NCBI GenBank assembly: GCA_940671915.1
Contig: CALNVZ010003426.1
Span: 35,237,872-35,301,871 of the forward strand
Reading direction: 5' to 3'
DNA from: Paracentrotus lividus
Lineage: Eukaryota; Echinodermata; Echinoidea; Camarodonta; Echinidae
DNA: 64,000 nucleotides
Each line of letters begins with the position of its first letter. Position 1 is the stretch's first letter. This document shows, in pieces, positions 18,483 to 31,254 of this stretch. Below the pieces are notes generated by a model. It was not told the origin of the DNA. It searched no databases and worked only from the letters and a program-made list of their open reading frames with translations. Made by a program: the position numbers and the translations under genes.

Positions 18483-20793
18483 ATTTTGCACTAATTTATT
18501 CAATTATTGAAAAAATAAGATATCTCAGCCAGTAATGATCCGATCAATGTAAAATTTTGCATGGATGTTGAGGAACATGTAAAATATAACCCTGTACTAT
18601 TTGTTTGTATTTTTGAGGCAACAACTTATTATTATAATTTATGCAAATTAAGGTCTATTTTTACTCATTTATCAATATTTTGTTTTAAAAATTGCTATGA
18701 AGCCCAATTTCTTGTTAAAATTAAGCTGCTGAGTACAATAGTCAACAATATTGTGCTTACAAAAATGGAATTTCTTGTGAATTCCTTTGTTTTCTTTTGT
18801 TTTAATACTTTCTATTGTCTTTGATTGTTTTTGTTTAATGTATTTCTTCATGTTTTTGCATCTTTTATGTTTCAGAAATGTACCTTGATTGATATCAAGA
18901 TATCCAAGAGGATGCTAAAGGCCTTTTAGATTCAATTAAGAGTGTGGTAGAACGGTTTAGGGGAATGTGCAATAAATGGGCAAAATGGGCAATAATTGAT
19001 TTTTTTTTTTCATTTTAAAACTTTCCTAATTACATGTCAAAAAATAGTTCCTTATTTAATTACTTTTTTTTAAAGACTGAATTATGACTATTATGACTGT
19101 GGGAGGGGTCTCGGTCAATTTAACCATCTATAAAACATCAATGACTGCTGCACAATCGCTGCCGATGAAAAAACAAAGAAATTCATTCACATACAGAACA
19201 TTCTAAAACAACTTACATGTACATTTTATTTCTCCCGTGTGTCAAACCATTTTTTTTCTTTTTGCCATTTCTTTGGCATGGCAGGCTAATATTATTCTTG
19301 ATTTTTAAAACCCTAATAGTTTATTGTATTTTTTATTCATACTTATCTTCGAAATTTATATCAATATAAATCTAAAATTTGGTTAAGTCAAAAATAGAAT
19401 TAAAATTTATTGTATTTTCCAACATCATTATTATTATTAATAACAATAAATTATTAAAACTGGTCTTCAAAATGTCTTTAAATTTTTGGGGTTACCGTGA
19501 CAAGACTACCGCTTAGGTGTCAGAGAAGATATCGATAATTGTCTAAATAAGTCTAAATAAGATAATAATTGTTAGGGTTTAACATTATTTTATTAGTAAA
19601 ATATTATCAAATGTACCGGTGATGTAATTTTATAGGAATTTAATATTATAAAAGAAAAAACATAAAAACATTTCAATATTTTTTAAAGCTGGAATCATGT
19701 GTTTCAAGGCTTGTCAAAATATGTAGTCCCTATAATGTATTTGTGAATGTGTAGTTCCATAGAGGCTGGGGGGGGGTAGAAACATTGATGGGCTGTTCCA
19801 TTTTGCGCAGGGTTGATGCATTCTAAGCATGGGATTTAGTTTAAATAATAATTCTTAAAACTAAGAATTAAACACACCAATACAACACAGATTTTATTAC
19901 AACAATTTTTTTTCACGGACGTGAAATAAAAACAAAGGAGGAAGACATACAAATATGAAACAGTCAATGAAATGCTGTAAGTTGGACCCTGTCACTGAAG
20001 TTCAAAGGTCTATCTAAAAATAGGTTGAGAGCAGCATGTTGCCGGACGGACGGGTGAGTTGTATTTTTAGAATGATCAATGCACTAGCTTGGACGTATAT
20101 AGGTTAAATGTAGTGCAACTATTGTTCAAAACAAACTGCCCATTGTGTTGTTAGGTGATACAACATTGCATTATTGCATGTCAGACCTAAATAGAATATA
20201 AGATAGCAATTTGCTTTCATTTTCGAAACATAAAAGAGCCAAAAACATTAAGAAATACATAAAAATAAAAATAATAGAAGACAAAAGAAAGTAAACAAAA
20301 GAATACTTAAGAATTCCATTATACTGCATAAAAGTCGTCAAAATCATCAAGAATAAAACCCTCACATTTTGCAAAAAGATGAAATAACCATAATAATTTT
20401 GCTCACAAGCTCAGAAGAATTATCCAGTCACAGTGCGTGTGGCATTACCACACATCCTGATTTCATATGCTGCAGCGATTTTTGATCATTTATTATAACA
20501 TCAGAAAACTAGCTGTCATTGTGCCTACGGTTCTTTAATTGGGGAGCAGACAATATCTCCAAAGCAGATGACACCCTTCAGAAATGATGTGTTTTTTTCC
20601 ACCAAAACAGCTAGCATCTCAGTTATCTGTCACATTTTGGTTCTGAAAAGGATGGACAAATCTGTTTTCCTTTGCTTTCTGACAAAAATATGAGGCTATC
20701 GTGTCTTAATAATAAAATCTGTACAATCATACATGTTTTTGCCATGAAATCTTAAAAATTCTAGACCGAGAAACTATTATTGTATGGCAGTGT
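18483..20793. other. AT-rich interval without a recognised gene
   Basis: No gene or named repeat is seen on either strand. It contains short homopolymers and a G-run at about 19770. Open frames here are short and AT-biased. Confidence 0.6.
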
Positions 20794-22258
20794 ATTGTAT
20801 TACCGGACGCCTTTATTTTACTGCTTTAAGAAGGACAGTTTGAGGAAATGAAATTAAGATAAATTCGCACTAGTTATTCCAAATATTGTCAAATTTATGA
20901 AAATGGTAAAATTCTTTGATATTTACCAACCGTTTTCTTTGTATCGCGCTTGCCGCATACCGCTCTAAAACAATTATTTTTGCGCCTGACAAATTACATT
21001 ATGATTCCGGACGCGCGCCCTCTATGGGCTGGATACAACATTATAATTGCGTGTTGTTTTTAATTTGTTTTCGATCATAATATTTTTATGCTCTTGAATT
21101 GACTAGACTAGACTGGCATTGCAGTTAATCTAGGACTTATTTTGGGTTTTTGTTTGATAAAACATATCCTTTTAGCTTTATCCTTTATTTCTTAATCTTT
21201 GTCTTTTTGTGTGATCCAAGCATTGAGAAAGATAGTTGCTTCAATTAACTTATCAACTTCGATTAATGCATAATTTTTATCGACGTTTGTGTTCGTTCTC
21301 TATCTATCACTTTTGCGCTTGCGCGATCGTCATGATTGGAAATAAAACCGCACTAGAATCAATCACCATATAACCGCACGTCAACATTCGAAGCGGATGA
21401 CGAGGGATTGACATTCGGCAAACAAGGCTCATTTTTTCATCAAAAAATATATCAATATTGCTAATGTAAAGGTATGCAATTTGAAAATTTAAAGGGGAAT
21501 TACCCCTCAGAGAAACTTAGCTCCAGTGAATGGAGACAAACCCCCAACACATACTGGGAAAGTTTCAGAAAAATCAGGCAATGAATAAGAGAGATATGAA
21601 TTTTTAGATTTTGAGATCACTTATGATATGGAGATCCTGCAATTGGCAACGCGACCATGATGTGTGATGTAATGCAGGGAGATCTTTCCCATATCTATTG
21701 TACACATTGTACTAAAATCATCTTTTTTCTTTATTTTAAAGGGAGAATAAAAAATCTTTTCATGGGATGAATTGTAAATATATGAAAGTCATAATATGTC
21801 ATAAAAAGAAAAGTTGTTCTGTCATTAGAATGAAAATAAAGAGACATTTCGAATAGTTTTTGTGCACACCATATGGGGAGTTCTCCCTTTGTGATATCAC
21901 AAATGTTGACCGCGTTGCCAATGGGAGATTTCCTATGTCATTAGAGATCTCAATATTCAAATACTCCTAACTTTCTTATCATTTATCCGATTTTCACCAA
22001 ATTTTCACTAATGTGCTTATTTGATTTTTCTGCATCCACAGTAAGCCAACTATCTACATAGGGACAATTCTCCTTTAACCATTTTCTATCAAAAAAGAGA
22101 TAAATAAGGTAAAACTTTGATTTTTTTTGCCTCATTTTAGCAATCTTGTCCCATGTTTTGGTGTGTGGAATTTAACTTCGCCGACCTACGCGCACAAAAT
22201 TGCTTTAGTGCGCAGTAATATGTGCGTCCGGAATTATGATAGTGTCCGGTAATACAAT
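20794..22258. mobile_element. TIR element (ATTGTATTACCGGAC ends)
   Basis: ATTGTATTACCGGAC at 20794-20808 is exactly inverted at 22244-22258. Inner TCCGGAAT-type motifs near 21003 and 22226 add symmetry. The interior lacks a protein and contains a second MITE at 21488-22078. The target duplication is unclear. Confidence 0.6.
21488..22078. mobile_element. MITE with TTTAAAGGGGAATT ends
   Basis: TTTAAAGGGGAATTACCCC at the left and GGGACAATTCTCCTTTAA at the right form imperfect inverted ends. Further inverted blocks lie inside (TTGGCAACGCG near 21642 and CGCGTTGCCAAT near 21912). It is nested in the 20794-22258 element. Non-coding. Confidence 0.6.
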
Positions 22259-22398
22259 GCGTCACTATACGAGATGGTTTGTTCATTCTTAAAGACAAAA
22301 AGAAAAATATGCTCTATTTAAGCCGATCCCCTGAAATGCAGTGGCCCGCATTACAAAAGGATGTGGTAAAATGTGCTTACAGTAATGATCATTGTTCA

Positions 22399-22444
22399 GT
22401 TACACCATGGAGGAGAGAAGACATTTTTTGCCTCCATGGTAACA
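22399..22444. repeat. Short hairpin
   Basis: ACCATGGAGG and CCTCCATGGT, extended by GTTA/TAAC with one unpaired C, face each other across an 18 bp loop. The function is unknown; it may be the core of a small MITE. Confidence 0.6.
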
Positions 22445-22539
22445 CCAATTGCCATTTATGTTCGAAAAGTTCAACAATAAAACATTCCCACATAATTTAC
22501 GGGCCTCTGCATAAACATTGGATTACTCAAAAATGATCT

Positions 22540-24043
22540 CTACAAAATATCAATTTATGAAAATAACGGTCAACTTTTTAACTTGCCGATCGAGTTGTCA
22601 AATCTTATTCCATTATTTTTCATCTGCCTTCATACAGTGTCATAAGAAGAATCAAATATTTTCAGAGGCGGGTCACGTCAGTCAAAATCTAGAAGGATAT
22701 TCATTGAATAGCCCCCGCGCTAAAACTAATGCATACAGCCAAACACTTTCTGCTAGGGAGTAAGCCAACACTCTCACACAGTCTCTAGGTGCTGAAGGGT
22801 TGAATAATTCTGGTCACAAAACACGTGTTCGGTAACCACACAACCAATGGTCACTTTGAGGGCACGGATATTTTGCACATTTACAGGCATAGCCACAAGA
22901 GCTTGATAATTTTTTTCGTATCGTCTTTTCACTCTCGAGGAGCCATATAGAAATGCTAATTAGAGAATCACTGAACAGGTTCAACGAACAAGCAACACTG
23001 AAAAAATTACTTCTATAATTACGTACCTCCGTGCCTTAATGAGTACCGTAAAAACACCTCTTAAAATAAATGGATTCCCAGTGAGCACTTGAACAGAATA
23101 GAAAATCAAATGAATATTCATGAGACACTATGAATTATAACGCTGCCTTATATTTCATAAATATGATAAAAAGAAATAGCTTGTAGACAATTTGAATAAT
23201 CCTGAATAATTTGCATTCTAAAAGTGCTTTTTCATTTTTTTTGTCTTCCAATTTTTAAAGCTTTACAGATTTTTTTTTAAATAAAAAAAAAAATTTAAAA
23301 TGAAGAAGGCTAAAAAAAAAAAAAAAAAAAAGCAGCTGCTTGTTGGATAGTGTAATTCGGAATATTTGTTGTCAATATTTGTCTTTTAAATACTAAAGGT
23401 AGGTCATTTTTGTTGCTTTATGTCTGTGTTTTTTTCCTTTGTCTGTAACTCAGGCTCCTTTGTGTTGACTTTTCTCTTTGACTTTGCAGAATGAGAGGGT
23501 AAGCCTGAGAGGCTGTTTCTCATTTCCTCTTTGTCAAAATTGTGTGTTGCTTAGCTAGCACTAAGTTAGGCCTTCTGCACTCTGTAAATGATAAGAGGAG
23601 CCAGGCTCGACATGTGCAGTTCTCTGGTCCCATTTACCACTTGTAATGTTTTATACCCAGGGAGCAAACCCCCATATTTTGGAAGGAGCTGACACATCAT
23701 GATATAAACAGATGTCCTATCTAGAACAATTGTATGAAATTTGGACTTTGGAGCGGCAGATGTATTTGAAACTATAATATTGCATCTCTTTTGTATCAAA
23801 CTAACAAAATTTTAGGTTTTCCTTTGTTGCATTTCAGGGGGCTTTAATGATGATCACAGTAATAATTTCAGTTCTTTTTAAAAATTGTATTCTATTGTTT
23901 TATTTTGTGCAGGGTTGTATTTCCAGTGAGCAATGAAGGCCCTACTCTTATACAAAAGGGCCCTACATACATGTATACTGGACATATCAACAAAAAAAAA
24001 GGAAACCCAAAGTTGATCATCAATATAATTTCAAAAGCATTAC
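22540..24043. other. No recognised gene; one foldback-end fragment
   Basis: AT-rich sequence with poly-A/T runs near 23280-23330. At 23653-23775 a segment (TACCCAGGGAGCAAACCCCC, then ATATAAACAGATGTCCTATC) resembles the outer end of the FB elements, in the same order as 50117-50200 but diverged. Confidence 0.55.
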
Positions 24044-24554
24044 AATGGCCATTATGAAATTCATATCACTGTAAAGTAACACTCATACCATTCTAATGAT
24101 ACCTCTCTCATCTCATCAATGCCATGCGCCACGCATCACTGAAGCCTTCTTGTTAAAAAATGTGTCGCAAAATAGTGATTCTCTCTCACTTTCATGCTCC
24201 TTGAGATGTGTTGTTTGAATGTGCCTAAACATGATAAGCAATTCTAAGTAAATTAGCTTTAAAATGACTTTCAATATAATGGCTTTGATAAATGAGTTGG
24301 AAAGGCCTATAATTCAGACCATCAAGCTTATCATCCCTGGAGGTAATATCATCATGTTACAGCTGACAGCCCAGAGAACCTTTAATTCCCTGTTGATAAT
24401 GTAAGAAGCATGAAAGAGCACCAATCACAATTTTTTTGGAGACATTTTCAGAACAATGGGATTCAGTGATGCGTGGCATTGATGAGATGAGAGAGGTATC
24501 ATTAGAATGGTATGAGTGTTACTTTACAGTGATATGAATTTCATAATGGCCATT
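24044..24554. mobile_element. Foldback with about 93-100 bp arms
   Basis: 24044-24143 and 24462-24554 are near-perfect inverted repeats (AATGGCCATTATGAAATTC at the outer edges, CGCATCACTGAA at the inner edges). The left arm has a 7 bp extra piece (TGCGCCA). The loop is about 320 bp and has no gene. Confidence 0.8.
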
Positions 24555-24579
24555 TAGTCAGGCAGCTAGCCCGATTTTG

Positions 24580-27358
24580 ATTAGATGAACGAGGTACCAG
24601 TAGTAAAGTATTGGAACATATGGGGAGGAATCCCACATTTACTAAACCCAACGTCTGTCAGTGCATCCCTGCTGCATAGGCCTCTAGGGCCCTTCAAAAT
24701 GGCCCAAAAAATGCCTTCCATTAGATGAGCGAGGTACCACTTCAAACCCACGACATATTTTGCAGCTCAATTCACTGAATTTGAAAATGACAACTGACAG
24801 ACAAAATTTCTGCTGCAATGTGCCCGCCAGACGCCCCCAAAGGGCCTTAAAATTGGGCATCGATCAAACAAAGGAGATACCACTTGAAAGTGATTTCAAA
24901 TGAATATATGAACACCACAAAGCACAGAATGAGCAATGCCAGAAAAATTTCTGCTGCAAAGTGTCGCCAGAAGCCCCAAAGTTCGGCCCACTTGCCCCCT
25001 ATAGTGCAATTTGTGCAGTTGAATGATACCGATGAAACCTGTTATGTAAGGTACTGCATGTAACCGAGTTTGACTGAAAGGTGTGGGTAGTCTAAAACAC
25101 TGGATATTATCTTTACAAACACAACTGCCGAAGGGCTGGCCGATAACCCCCCCCCCCCAAAAAAAAAAGGGGGGCCTCAAATTCCCTTTCGATCAAACAT
25201 GGGAGATACTACTTGACGCCCCCAAAATACGACCTAATTGCACCGTATAGTATAATTTGTGCAGTTGAAACCTTTTATTTAAGGTAGTACACGAAACCAA
25301 GTTTGAATGGTGCGGGTGAAGTGTAAGAGAGTGGGAGATACTACTTAAAATTTATTTCAAATTGATACATGAACATCACAAAGCACAGCATGATCAACGC
25401 CAGAAAAAATTCTGCTGCAAAGTGCCCGCCAGACCGACGGCCCACAAGTCCGACACTAGACAAAAAAGGCCTATTAGACCGACACCAGCAAATAAAGACC
25501 CATGAGACCGACACTAGATCAAATAGATCCACGAGACCGACACCACAATAATATGACCCACAAGACAGAAAATTCGCAAATAAGGCCCACGACACCGACA
25601 GTAGAGCAAAACAGCCCGCGAGACCGACGTTACATGAAGTATACCCACGAGTCAGCACGTTTTCTTTAATTAAGGCCATAAAAACGAAAACAAGCCAATA
25701 TCCAGGGGTATCTCGAGGCACGAGCCATGCCCATCCCCCCCCCATCTAAAAGGCAAACAAAAAGGGGGAGAAAAGAGGGAGGGAGAGAAATTACAAGGGG
25801 AAGTAAACAAACAAAAGGGTGGGGAAGGGCAACAGAGACTAGAAGCAAAGAACCATAAGAGAGGCAGGTACCTAACAGGAGGTTTAATGACACCCCCCCC
25901 CCCCCCCGTGCGCGGATCAACGGAGGCCCGGCGGGCATCCGGACCCCCCCCAAAAAAAAAAGAAAAAAAAAAGAAACAAACAAAAAAAACAAAAACAACA
26001 AAACAAAAAAACAACAAAAAAAAACGCTTGAATATGCACCATTTTCAAGTTGATAATAAAAAAATTAGGCTCCCAATATGACTTATTTTTCCTAGCTCGC
26101 TATTCGCGCTCGCATATCAACATTCATAAAGAAATGATAAAGCACACACACACACACAAATAAGTAAATAAAATACAAGGTCTTCATAGAATTTTTTACA
26201 TCGTAAACATCTTAGCTTAATTGATTAGGTCTACAATTTATTTTCCTCTTCTTCTTTTTTCACAAACCTCTGTCAACGTGGGGGAGGGGGGATGGGGGAG
26301 GGGGTAATGAAAAACTTCCCGAAATAGTTGGTACAAAAATTGAGCCCCCCCTCCTGAAAATCTTCCAAACCCTATGGATTGTTCGAACCTGCCGTTGGTC
26401 ACCTGCCTCCTTAGTTCTTTAATTTCAATATCTCTCTGTTGCCCTTCCACCTATTTTTTATTTATTCATTTATTTTTTTAACTTCTCAGCCCTTACCATG
26501 TCTCTCTCTCCCTCTTCCACCCCTTTCTTGCCTTTTAGACGTCCCTTTTTTGACTCGTGGGTATACTTCATGTAATGTCGGTCTCGTGGGCTGCACAATT
26601 TGTACAGTAGAAACCTTTTATTTACGGTACTACATAAAACCAAGTTTGAATGGTGCCGGTATAGTGTAAGAGAGTGGGAGATACAACTTGAAATTTATTT
26701 CAAATTGATGCATGAACATCACAAAGCACAGCATGATCAACGCCAGAAAAAAATTCTGCTGCAAAGTGCCCGCCAGAAGCCCCCAAAGTACGGCCCAATC
26801 GCCCCTTATAGTGCAATTTGTGGAATTGAATGATGCCGTTGAAACCTTTTATGTAAGGTACTGCACGAAACCAAGTTTGACTTGAAGGTGTGGGTAGCCT
26901 AAAACACTGGATATTATCTTTACAAACACAAATGCTGAAGGGCCGGCTGATAACCCCCCCCCCCCCTAAAAAAAGGGGGGCCCTCAAATTCCCTTTAGAT
27001 CAAACATGGGAGATACTACTTGAAATGAATTTCAAATTAATACGTGTACACCACAAAAAGCACATATTGACCAACACCAAAAAAATTTTATGCTGCAAAG
27101 TGCCCACCGGACGCCCCCAAAATACTAACTAATTGCCCGGTATAGTACAATTCGTACAGTAGAAACCTTTTATTTACGGTACTACATAAAACCAAGTTTG
27201 AATGGTGCGGGTATAGTCTAACAGAGTGGGAGATACTACTTGAAATTAATTTCAAATCAATACATGTACACCACAAAGCAAAGAATGAGCAATGACAGAC
27301 AATTATTCTGCTGCAAAGTGCCCGCCAGACGCTCCCAAAATACGACCTAATTGCACCA
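24580..27358. repeat. Complex tandem array (about 220 and 333 bp units)
   Basis: Units begin with GGGAGATACTACTTGAAA-like sequence near 24869, 25200, 25340, 26674, 27007 and 27226, and each holds CTGCTGCAAAGTGCCCGCC and CAAGTTTGAATGG-type blocks. Spacing alternates between about 219 and 333 bp, because some units carry an extra segment with a C-run (AACCCCCCCC near 25147 and 26953). The array is interrupted by the E3 element at 25431-26593. No coding frame is conserved across units. Confidence 0.75.
25431..26593. mobile_element. Mutator-like long-TIR element E3, truncated
   Basis: Same family as 10098-11393, in inverted orientation. It has AGACCGACGG units at the left, the purine-rich body, a C-run near 25890, poly-A-rich sequence to 26020, (CA)n near 26145 and GTCGGTCTCGTGGGC at the right. 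The terminal GGGGTCATCCC motifs are missing, and part of the host tandem unit is deleted, so no target duplication is visible. Confidence 0.75.
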
Positions 27359-27360
27359 TA

Positions 27361-28453
27361 TCCCATAGGAAAGTTTTGTGCCTGCCGCAGACTCTTGTGG
27401 TAGACTTCCCGCAGACTTGTGGCAGACTTGCCGCAGATTTTCACAATCGGAGAGGAGTGGAAAATCCTGCAGACCGCTCCGCAACTTTCAGAAAAGAACG
27501 AAAGAGTCTGGGCGACTCTTTTTCATGAATATCATTTTCTACTACCTTGTTGCAGACTCGCCGCAACTCTTTCAGCATGATGAAAAGTCTGCGCAGGTCT
27601 GCGAAATACCTTATCATGAAATTCATTATGCTAGCTATCCTTGTCGCAGATCTTGCCAGCATACTCTTTCAGCATGATAAATAGTTTTGACAGGTCTGTG
27701 GCATACCCTTATCATTTTGAAGCATAATATTATTTCCCCCCTTTACCCCAAGACTGTGCTCTCCCTGCCTGTCCATTCCCGCCCACACTCTATCACAGAA
27801 CACTCCCTGCTTATATACACCACCAAAATCTAAAACATTTTGCACAGTTAGTTAAAAGTAACACTATATCGATTTCTTTCTTATTTAATTTTTTTATTTG
27901 CATAATAACATACATATTCAGAAGCTCCTGCAAGCGCAATTATAGACAGGTTCAAAAAACTTAAAGCTAGATGTAAAGATTCATCTTTTTGCCGCAGACT
28001 TGCGCATACTAGTATGCCAGAAAAACAGTCTGCTGCAGACTGTTTCTGTGGCATACTAGTATGCGGCAAGTCTGCGGACCTTGGCAACATACTTCTGCAA
28101 TACTCTCTACGTGCCGCATACTTTTCTTTCCTATGGGTTGATATGAAATTTGTGGCAGACCTGCTGCACAACTATATAATTTCCTCCTTTCTCACCGCAG
28201 ACCTGCCGCAAACTCTATAACTCTCAATTTTCCACCGCAACCTGCTGCAGACTGTATAACTTTCCAATTTTCTGCCGCAGACTGACCTGCTGCAGACTGT
28301 ACCGTGCCGGCAGACATATGCGTAAGTCTGCAGCAAAGATTCTTCTGCCGCAACTTCTGCATACTCTTTTGCCGCAGACTTTTAGTCTGCCCGCAGATCT
28401 GCCGTCAGATCTGCCGCAGATCTGCGGCAGACTTTTTCTATTTTCCTATGGGA
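27361..28453. mobile_element. TA-flanked element saturated with GCAGAC/GTCTGC
   Basis: TCCCATAGGAAA at the left and TTTCCTATGGGA at the right are flanked by TA (27359-27360 and 28454-28455) and lie inside a unit of the host tandem array. I count 21 GCAGAC or GTCTGC hexamers in about 1.1 kb, often as GCCGCAGACT, plus several GCAGAT variants, in both orientations and concentrated in the outer thirds. No protein. Confidence 0.7.
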
Positions 28454-28779
28454 TAGTATCTGCCCAATAAGACTTGCAGAACCAAATGAACGATTTGAAG
28501 ATCAAATGATAATCAGACAATATAAGTGGATGGGGAACCATAAAAATACAAATAATTTTTTTACCATGGCAACAAACCTAAAAACTGAATTTTCTGACCT
28601 GAAAATATGTGAAACAAGGTCATTTTCAATGCGAATTGTGAATACATTTATATAAAGAAGTCAGGACAAATAATATATATTTTTGGAACGAGCTTGGCTA
28701 AAGGGGGTATCTCACTGACTTGCGAATCCAAGCGAACGAAGCGAATTTACAGAGTTTTAAAGGTAGAGAGATTATAGCT

Positions 28780-29050
28780 AGCATTTTAAACTGTGCTCAT
28801 GATTATGGAATACTTTATTTTATTCTGCTTTGTAGGGCAAGCACAAAGGGGTTATCTCACCGTATCAGAATCATATGTTTTCTTTTGTGCTGATTGTTAG
28901 GCAAGCACAAAGTGGTTTTGTCACTTTATCAGCATGGCATGCTTTCTTTTGTGCTGCCTTGTTGGGCAAGCACAAAAGGGTTATACTGCATGATCATGGC
29001 ATGTTACTTGGTGTACTACTTTTTTATGCAAGCACAAAGGGGGTATATCA
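28780..29050. repeat. Tandem repeat, about 64 bp, four units
   Basis: GCAAGCACAAA recurs at 28837, 28901, 28966 and 29028, each followed by GGGTTAT-like sequence and preceded by TTTTGTGCTG-like sequence. Units are diverged. Confidence 0.75.
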
Positions 29051-29374
29051 AACAAAGGAGGTACAAGCCCTGGAGATCTCATCAGCGGGATTCGTTTGAT
29101 CTTGCCTCAAAGCCGCAAGGAGAAAATATGTCCGGCATTTGCTCAACTGGATCTCCCATGCAGATCGGTAGACAAAAGACAAAAGAACCCCACTTGGCTG
29201 CACTCATATGGGTCACTTTCAAAAGGAGATATTCTTTTGTAATTGAAATTACTTTTTGCTACCACTCGTCTGAAAATTGTGAGCAATATAAAATGTGTAC
29301 TTTGCGAGGCTTGTGAAAGGAAATGGTATAACATTTTCTGAAATATTCAAAGTTACTCGACTGGGCATTTGTTG

Positions 29375-30680
29375 GGTACAGCCCACAAGACCGACACCCA
29401 CGAGACTGACGGCCCACTAAACCGACGACCCACGAGTCCGACGGTAAAGTAAATAGGCCAACGAGATCGACTATAAACAATTTAGGCCCACGAGACCGAC
29501 AGCCCACTAGACCGACACTAGATCAAACAGGCCCACGAGACCGACACTACGATGATATGTCCCACGAGACAGAAAATTCGCAATGAAGGCCCACGACACA
29601 GACGGTAGAGCAAAACAGCCCACGAGACCGACATAACATGAAGTATACCCATGAGTCAGGAAGGACGTCTAAAAGGCAAGAAAGGGGTGGAAGAGGGAGA
29701 GAGAGAGAGACATGGCAAGGGCCGAGAAGTCGAAAAAAAAAATAAATAAAAAATAGGTGGAAGGGCAACAGAGAGATAATGATATCAAAGAACTATAAAG
29801 GAGGCAGGTGACCAACAGCAGGTTCGAACAATCCATAGGCTTTGGAAGATTTTCAGGAGGGGGGGGCCCCTCAATTTTTGTACCAACTATTTCGGGAAGT
29901 TTTTCATTACCCCCCCCCCCCTCCCCCACGTTGACAGAGGTTTGTGAAAAAGAAGAAGAGGAAAATAAATTGTAGACGTAATCAATTAAGCTAAGATGTT
30001 TACAATGTAAAAAATTCTATGAAGACCTTGTATTTTATTTACTTATGTGTGTGTGTGTGTGCTTTATCATTTCTTTATGAATGTGAGTGCGAATAGTGAG
30101 CTAGGAAAAAGAAATCATATTGGGAGCCTAATTTTTTTATATCAACTTGAAAATGGTGCATTTTCAAGCGTTTTTTTTTTTTTTTTTTTAGGGGGGGGGG
30201 TCTTATTTTTACAACCTCCTGTTACGTACCTGCCTCTTATGGTTCTTTGCTTCTAGTCTTTGTTGCCTTTCCCCACCCTTTTTTGTTACTTCCCTTGTAA
30301 TTTCTCTCCTCTCTTTTCTCCCCTTTTTGTTTGCCTTTTAGATGTCCCTTTGCCTACCCGATTAGGGGGGGGGGGGGGTGGGCATGGCCTCGTGCCCCGA
30401 AGATACCCTGGATATTCGCTCGTTTCGTTTTCATGGGCCTAATTGAAGAAACGTCTGACTCGTGGGTATACTTCATGTAACGTCGGTCTCGTGGGCTGTT
30501 TTGCTCTACCGTCGGTCTCGTGGGCTGTTTTGCGAATTTTCTGTCTCGTGGGTCATATTATTGTGGTGTCGGTCTCGTGGACCTGTTTGATGTAGTGTTG
30601 GTCTAATAGGCCTTTCTTGTCTAGTGTCGGACTTGTGGGCCGTCGGTCTCGTGGGTGTCGGTCTTGTGGGATATGACCCC
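29375..30680. mobile_element. Mutator-like long-TIR element E2 with 9 bp target duplication
   Basis: CATTTGTTG flanks both ends (29366-29374 and 30681-30689). The ends are GGTACAGCCCACAAGACC and, inverted, GGGGTCATATCCCACAAGAC. The arms hold the same CCCACGAGACCGAC units and body as 10098-11393, including a (GT)n tract near 30047 and G-runs near 29860 and 30185. Length is 1306 bp, against 1296 bp for E1. Non-coding. Confidence 0.82.
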
Positions 30681-30689
30681 CATTTGTTG

Positions 30690-31250
30690 ACCTGAGCAAA
30701 AGATTAATGAAAGGAAATGCGTCTAAATTGGAACTTTGCCAAATGAAAATGTGTGAAATTGGAATGTTTTATTTTGCATATTTCATTTCTGATAAAAAAT
30801 TATTGATGAACAACCGTTTTGGGCTTTTTTTGCCAAATCAGAATCAGTTTTTGCTCAATATTCCGTTTTTGCTTTTTCGTTCCAAAACGGAAAAACAAAT
30901 TATCTGATAGTACCTTAATTCTGCAGTCATTCATATTAGCTACATGTATGCATAACCCTTACAACAGTTACAGTACATCATCAATCAGCCTATCCACGTA
31001 CTCCAGCAATATTGTATATTGCGTTCACTGATGAAAAACTGATGAGGTGCAGCAAATATGAACCTTGCCGCTGAAGGGCCTATGCATTATCTGAAATTAA
31101 AATTTCCAAATTACAACATATGTTCTCCCAATTAATGTCTTAATCACTAAACATTAAATATATATACCCTTACAACAAAGTCAGTTCAGATAAATCATTT
31201 TCCAAACATACTTTTAAGCCTGAAATTCTGAACTGAAAAATTAGCCAAAC
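30690..31250. other. No recognised gene
   Basis: AT-rich sequence. A short stretch with alternating TTTTTGC and AAACGG motifs lies near 30810-30890. Nothing else supported. Confidence 0.5.
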
Positions 31251-31254
31251 ATCC

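Noticed and set aside
23480..23510. Micro-exon-like AG/GT-bounded piece
   Set aside because: Too short, and no neighbouring exon in frame.
25666..26081. Frames rich in Phe/Pro or Lys
   Set aside because: They come from poly-A/T and C-run sequence inside E3, and the same region is non-coding in E1 and E2.
28894..29316. 140-codon frame on the + strand
   Set aside because: Its first half is the 64 bp tandem repeat and its second half has no similarity that I recognise.
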